From assembly GCA_022750335.1 (NCBI GenBank), contig JAKIVX010000001.1:67350-131349 (forward strand): a stretch of 64,000 nucleotides of DNA. Reading direction: 5' to 3'. The translations under genes and the position numbers were made by a program. The notes beneath the pieces were generated by a model. It made no database searches and was not told the DNA's origin. It saw nothing but the letters and a program-made list of their open reading frames with translations. Position 1 is the first letter of the stretch. Every line of letters starts with the position of its first letter. Shown here piece after piece: positions 60,017 to 64,000 of this stretch. This DNA is from Thermoplasmata archaeon. Lineage in GTDB: Archaea > Thermoplasmatota > Thermoplasmata > Lutacidiplasmatales > UBA184.

Positions 60017-62449
60017 ATGTTCCGAGGTAAGATCCGTCCGCAGGGGCCTGGGCCCTACATCGCCCTCGTCGTCGGCTGCGCCCTCGTGCTGGCCGCGCTT
60101 TTGTCTGTGGCCACGGCGAACTTCGGGGTGGACTCTCGCTCGGGGGGCCGGTCAAGTTCGTTCACCGGCGGTCCCGTGGCCGGTGTGAGTCCCAATAATC
60201 GGAACGTACCCCTCGCTGTTCACGGGGGAGGCCGAGTTCCGGCCGGGGCTCACCCCCGCCCCGGGATGGGCGGGAGCTACTGGTCCAATATTTCATCCAG
60301 CGGCGCGGGCGCACCCGCCGGAACCCTCGGTGGGGCGATGGCCTTCGATCCCGGCATCAACGCCACCGTGTTCCTTGGCGCGTCCGGCTTCGACTACGCC
60401 AAGTATTCCGCGTCGTTCGAATATTCCCACTACAATTGGTCGTCGCTCCCCGTGAGCGTTCCGGACGAGTACGCCGCCCTCGGGTACGACAGTTCGAGTT
60501 CCGACCTCGTCGCGTTCGGAGGTGAGGCGCCCGTCACGAACGAACTCGGAAACACGATTTCCACCAACGCTACCTACGCGCTGGAAGGAGGGACCTGGAC
60601 CAATATCACGTCCGACCTTTCCAGTTCGCCTCCCACCTCGGGGGACCCGCTGATGGCGTCGGATCCTGCCGCGGGATATGCGCTCCTGCTCGAGCCCGGG
60701 GTCGCTACGAACACTTCGCAAACTTGGGCCTACTCGGCCGGGAGCTGGACGAATCTGACCGCTTCCGCGGGCCTTCCCCCGCCCGGCCCGGGAGGGTCGG
60801 ACAGTCTCTTGGTCTACGACCCGGCCCTCGGCGCGCCGATTTTCTTTGGAGGTTCATTGCCGGGACCCGGATATGCGAACGCGACGAATGAGACGTGGGA
60901 GTTCCGGTCCGGCCAGTGGACCAACCTCCACGTAGCCGGGCCGGATTTTGCGACGGGTTCTATCGAGTCGATGGCCTACGACGGGGCGGCCTCGGCACTC
61001 GTCGACCTCCTCGCCCCCGCAGCGTACTATTCCGCTAATGGAACTCCGACGTACCAGCAGTGGGATTTCACCGGTGGCGCCTGGATCAACGCGACGGCCA
61101 ACCTCTCAATCCTACCGCCCCTCGGGTACGACCCGCTGTCGGTGTGGGACGCGGTCGACGGCTATCTGATGTACATGTCCGGGGGGTACGACGCCCAGAC
61201 CTGGGCCCTCGGTCAAATTCCACTGACCGCCCTCCTGTCCGCGTCTCCTTCGCCCGTCGATGTGGGAAATGAGAGCACCATCCAGGTGGCCGCGACGGGG
61301 GGAGTTCCCCCTCTTCGTTACACGTATACGGGGCTCCCGCCGGGGTGTCCGACGTCCCCGGCATCGTCGTTCATCTGCGTCCCCACCGTTGCCGGCAACT
61401 ACACAATCCACGCCACCGTTGCGGATGGGAACAACACGACGGTCGATCTGTCGGCTCTTCTCGAAGTCGCCCCCGCGCTCGTCACGGCCGGGCCGCTAGT
61501 CGAGTTTCCGAGCGCCTATGTGGGAACGTCGGTCAATTTCTCGGTTTCCGTATCGGGAGGGGTTCCTCCGTACCGATTCAGTTGGAGCGTGCCCGCGACG
61601 AACTGTTCGACCCCGGATTCTGCCCGATTCAACTGTGTCGTCGACCAGATCGGTTCGTCGCTTGTCTCCGTATCCGTCACCGACTCCACTCCCTTCGCCG
61701 TCACGGTCGACAGTGCCACGCTCGCCGTAGTCGAGCCCCCCAACATTACGTCGTTCGCACCTTCGTCGGAGCAAATCGAGGTGGGGAGCCTGCTCGATTT
61801 CAACGTCACGGTCGGCGGAGGGGCGCTCCCGATCTCATACTCCTACGCGGGACTCCCACCCATGTGCGACTCGGCCGATACCCCGACCATCGGTTGCGAG
61901 GTGACCGAGGCCGGAGCGTTCAACACGACCGTGACCGTGACCGATGCGCTTGGCACCGTCCGTACGGCGACCGTTACGGTGACCGTCGTTCCCTTGCTTC
62001 AGATCACAGTGGTCACGATCACTCCGAACCCCGCTCCGCTCGGATCGACCGTGAGCTTCACCTACTCCCTGTCCGGAGGGCAATCCCCGTTCCATTCGGA
62101 CTGGACGGATCTTCCCGCCGGATGCGCCCCGGCCCAATCGACGTTCGTCTGTGCCATGAACATCAGTGGGTCGTTCGACATCGGGCTCACGGTCCGAGAC
62201 GGGCTCGACCGGGTCGCGGTCGCGAACGTGACCCTCGTCGTTCAGCCGGCCGCCAGCCCAGTAACGGCACCGGGCACCGGACCGGTCCCTCTGTGGGCTT
62301 GGGGGGCCGCGGGCGCCGGGGCGGTCATCCTCGCAGGACTGCTCCTGTGGAGACGTGGGGTCCGGCCGAATGATGATACGACCGAACCCGCGCCCGCCTC
62401 CGAAGGTGCCGACGAGATCGATCCTCCGACCCGATCGTACGGCCCGTAG
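60017..62449 (+). CDS. Surface protein with kelch-like and PKD/Ig-like domains
   Basis: The 810-residue protein has an N-terminal signal-anchor (YIALVVGCALVLAALLSVAT), a kelch-like beta-propeller (about 85-390; repeated MAFDPGINATVFLGA, YDPALGAPIFFGG and TWxF-type strands), then four PKD/Ig-like modules each with a YTGLPPGCP- or YAGLPPMC-type strand, and a C-terminal membrane helix (LWAWGAAGAGAVILAGLLLW) with a charged tail. Many Asn-x-Ser/Thr sites suggest glycosylation. It is likely a cell-surface or S-layer-associated protein. The ATG at 60017 follows CAATAAGG by about 33 bases. Confidence 0.82.
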   Translation: MFRGKIRPQGPGPYIALVVGCALVLAALLSVATANFGVDSRSGGRSSSFTGGPVAGVSPNNRNVPLAVHGGGRVPAGAHPRPGMGGSYWSNISSSGAGAPAGTLGGAMAFDPGINATVFLGASGFDYAKYSASFEYSHYNWSSLPVSVPDEYAALGYDSSSSDLVAFGGEAPVTNELGNTISTNATYALEGGTWTNITSDLSSSPPTSGDPLMASDPAAGYALLLEPGVATNTSQTWAYSAGSWTNLTASAGLPPPGPGGSDSLLVYDPALGAPIFFGGSLPGPGYANATNETWEFRSGQWTNLHVAGPDFATGSIESMAYDGAASALVDLLAPAAYYSANGTPTYQQWDFTGGAWINATANLSILPPLGYDPLSVWDAVDGYLMYMSGGYDAQTWALGQIPLTALLSASPSPVDVGNESTIQVAATGGVPPLRYTYTGLPPGCPTSPASSFICVPTVAGNYTIHATVADGNNTTVDLSALLEVAPALVTAGPLVEFPSAYVGTSVNFSVSVSGGVPPYRFSWSVPATNCSTPDSARFNCVVDQIGSSLVSVSVTDSTPFAVTVDSATLAVVEPPNITSFAPSSEQIEVGSLLDFNVTVGGGALPISYSYAGLPPMCDSADTPTIGCEVTEAGAFNTTVTVTDALGTVRTATVTVTVVPLLQITVVTITPNPAPLGSTVSFTYSLSGGQSPFHSDWTDLPAGCAPAQSTFVCAMNISGSFDIGLTVRDGLDRVAVANVTLVVQPAASPVTAPGTGPVPLWAWGAAGAGAVILAGLLLWRRGVRPNDDTTEPAPASEGADEIDPPTRSYGP

Positions 62450-62598
62450 CCCACGAATCACTCGGCCGGTGGTTGTCGTCGGACACGGAGACCCCGGCCC
62501 CGACGCGGTAAGATTTTCCAGTGGCCGGAAGGTGTTAAGACCCGAAGTTCGAACACGCCCCCGAGGAGGCACGCAACCGACCTCGCGCTCGAGCCCCG

Positions 62599-63186
62599 AT
62601 GAACGCATCCCTCGGCCTCCGCCGGACCACCCGGCGCCGGTCCCTGTTCCGTCGAAGGGGGTGGGCCGCGCTCGTCGCACTCGCACTGATTTCGCTCACT
62701 CTCGGGGCGGCCGTGGCCCTGCCGCTCCAGGTCACCCACCTGACCGAAACCCTGGTCGGGATCCGCGCGCCGGCCCAGTTCCTGGTCCACTGGCAACAGG
62801 TCGGCTCGGAAGCCGGGACGGTCCCTGCGCCAACCCCCGGGGTGTGGAGTGTGGGCGTCGGAACTCCGTCCCGACTCCCCCGCTTTTCGGGAGACTTCGC
62901 GATCAACACAGTCGTGTCCGGGGATGTGGCGCTCCTCTGGGTCTTCAACGAAACGGTGGGGATTGCCACCGGGACTGAACTCGAGGTCAGTTTCCACATC
63001 CAATACTCCGTGGGTGCCGTCACGACTTCGGTGGCGATCACCTCGTACATCGAGACCCAGCGTCGGGCCCTGGTCGGACCGCTCGCGTTTACCGTCTACT
63101 GGGATTCAGGATACACCGCCGGAGTCAGCTTCGTCAACCAACTCGAGGTAGCTCAGGCGTGCACTGCGGTCGGGGTGTGTCCGTGA
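62599..63186 (+). CDS. Membrane-anchored protein, tandem paralogue 1
   Basis: The 195-residue product has a very basic N-terminus, one hydrophobic helix (AALVALALISLTLGAAVALP) and a beta-rich extracytoplasmic domain ending AQACTAVGVCP. The next gene encodes a protein with the same layout and the same ending, so the two are duplicates. Function unknown; possible surface or pilus-like subunit. Confidence 0.72.
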   Translation: MNASLGLRRTTRRRSLFRRRGWAALVALALISLTLGAAVALPLQVTHLTETLVGIRAPAQFLVHWQQVGSEAGTVPAPTPGVWSVGVGTPSRLPRFSGDFAINTVVSGDVALLWVFNETVGIATGTELEVSFHIQYSVGAVTTSVAITSYIETQRRALVGPLAFTVYWDSGYTAGVSFVNQLEVAQACTAVGVCP

Positions 63187-63764
63187 CGGTTCCCCGTGCC
63201 CGTCCTTCTCGGGAAAAATCTGGGCGTGGGTGGGTCGTGCTTGCGGTGACCTTCGCCACTCTCGCGTTGGTCGTGACGATCGTGGGATGGACCCAGGCCG
63301 CCCCGGCCACCGTGGGACCCGGAACGACCGAACAAGGTCAGGGGGCTGATGTGGGCGAAAAGACCACGGCGTACTGGTTGTGGGAAGGTGCGCAACTTTG
63401 GCACATCCCGAACCCGGCCCCGACGGTGCTCTCGACGACGGCGACCGTTCCCACCCTTCTTCCGGCGCTCTCGGGTAGTTTCAGCATCAACTCGGCGACC
63501 GCGACGAACACCTCCGTTCGCTGGACCTTCGAGGAAACGACCGCGGCTCCGACTTCGACCGAACTCGAGCTACGGTTCACTGACGGTCTCACTCGGACGG
63601 CCGTCGTGATCACGGTCTACCTCGAGACCCGGACGACCGCCCCGACCGCGCCCCTCGCGTACTTCCTGTACTGGGATGCGGGGGCCTTCGCTCCGACCGG
63701 AATCACGGTCCAGACGATGCAGGTGACGGTCCAGGCCTGCACGAGCCTCGGTCACTGCCCCTGA
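63183..63764 (+). CDS. Membrane-anchored protein, tandem paralogue 2
   Basis: This 193-residue product starts with a GTG that overlaps the preceding stop (GTGA). It has a membrane helix (VVLAVTFATLALVVTIVGWT) and shares with its neighbour the SGSFSIN/SGDFAIN segment, the VRWTFEET/LLWVFNET strand, a YWDAG/YWDSG motif and the end ACTSLGHCP. Both may assemble together. Confidence 0.72.
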   Translation: MTVPRARPSREKSGRGWVVLAVTFATLALVVTIVGWTQAAPATVGPGTTEQGQGADVGEKTTAYWLWEGAQLWHIPNPAPTVLSTTATVPTLLPALSGSFSINSATATNTSVRWTFEETTAAPTSTELELRFTDGLTRTAVVITVYLETRTTAPTAPLAYFLYWDAGAFAPTGITVQTMQVTVQACTSLGHCP

Positions 63765-63878
63765 GCCTCAGCGGACCTCCGAGACCCATTTCGTCCTCTC
63801 AGTCGGGCGCTCGACCTTCCCACCCAAGCACAGGTTCTTCTACGTGCACCCACGAACGACGGGTCGAGGTGCCCTTTA

Positions 63879-64000
63879 ATGGCACAACCAAATCGCAGAA
63901 CCGGGAAAACACTTCGACTGAAGCCGCGTCACGTCCTCGGCGGAACCATCGTCGCCCTGCTCATCATCGGTGGGAGCTGGGTCATGGCGGCGTCCTTTGC
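63879..64000 (+). CDS. Membrane-anchored protein, start only (runs off window)
   Basis: From the ATG at 63879 the frame reads MAQPNRRTGKTLRLKPRHVL, then a hydrophobic stretch GGTIVALLIIGGSWVMAASF up to the window end. The basic start followed by one membrane helix repeats the layout of the two preceding genes, so it may be a third member of the family. Confidence 0.5.
   Translation, partial: MAQPNRRTGKTLRLKPRHVLGGTIVALLIIGGSWVMAASF

Noticed and set aside
1-64000. CRISPR arrays, rRNA and tRNA genes
   Set aside because: I found no regularly spaced direct repeats with unique spacers, no rRNA motifs, and no sequence with a T-arm and acceptor pair that would make a convincing tRNA.

Overview
The window is a stretch of a high-GC archaeal chromosome. 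Archaeal marker genes occur throughout: prefoldin alpha and beta, Pcc1 of KEOPS, a GINS subunit, fibrillarin and Nop5, Nop10, aIF2-alpha, ribosomal proteins L15e, L18a/LX, L44e, S27e and P1/L12, aTrm56, a PAC2 proteasome-assembly protein and an archaeal-type mevalonate kinase. A thermopsin-family protein, a glutamic-peptidase-like protein and a set of large anchored surface proteins suggest an uncultivated Thermoplasmatota-like heterotroph, possibly from an acidic habitat. That placement is inference; no 16S rRNA or tRNA gene was seen.

From 1 to 36.6 kb the window is compact housekeeping DNA, with short operons, 4-base start/stop overlaps and overlapping convergent ends. In order it holds: a TPR protein running off the left edge; prenyl synthase; a purB-pcc1-pfdB operon; a hydroxyproline epimerase with a DapA-family partner; a free-standing asparagine-synthase-like domain; HAD phosphatase, DUF92 kinase-like protein and QueC; MscL with a zinc ribbon; ArgS opposite a THUMP/ThiI-like protein that has lost its PP-loop; L18a-prefoldin-FtsY-TrmJ; L15e; Toprim and GINS; MidA, PAC2, three RecA/KaiC-like ATPases and a HerA/VirB4-like ATPase; a DRG GTPase; purF-nop5-flpA; P1-L10-L1; L44e-S27e-aIF2alpha-Nop10-wHTH-aTrm56-mevalonate kinase; and an RHH-zinc ORF-PduO-YchF group.

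From 36.6 to 41.1 kb the character changes. Intergenic spaces are long and hold related hairpin repeats built on GTTTGGAGAC and TTTGTAAAAC/GTTTGTTAAAC cores, surrounding a secreted G1-peptidase-like gene and an ArsR, M29-aminopeptidase-like, SRPBCC operon. The M29-like gene has an in-frame TAG followed by 77 further conserved-looking codons.

From 41 to 64 kb lie small membrane proteins, an HExxH protein, an MFS transporter, two ABC export systems (one ATPase-permease pair, one ATPase-permease-ATPase-permease operon) and a surface set: thermopsin, a polytopic membrane protein, a double beta-propeller, a kelch/PKD-like protein and tandem membrane-anchored paralogues. A YcaQ/AlkX-like DNA glycosylase sits among them.

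Many first genes appear leaderless, with an AT-rich box (TTTAAC, CTTAAG, TATATA) about 20-35 bases before the start. Several divergent pairs seem to share one box. Internal genes use start/stop overlaps or Shine-Dalgarno sites.
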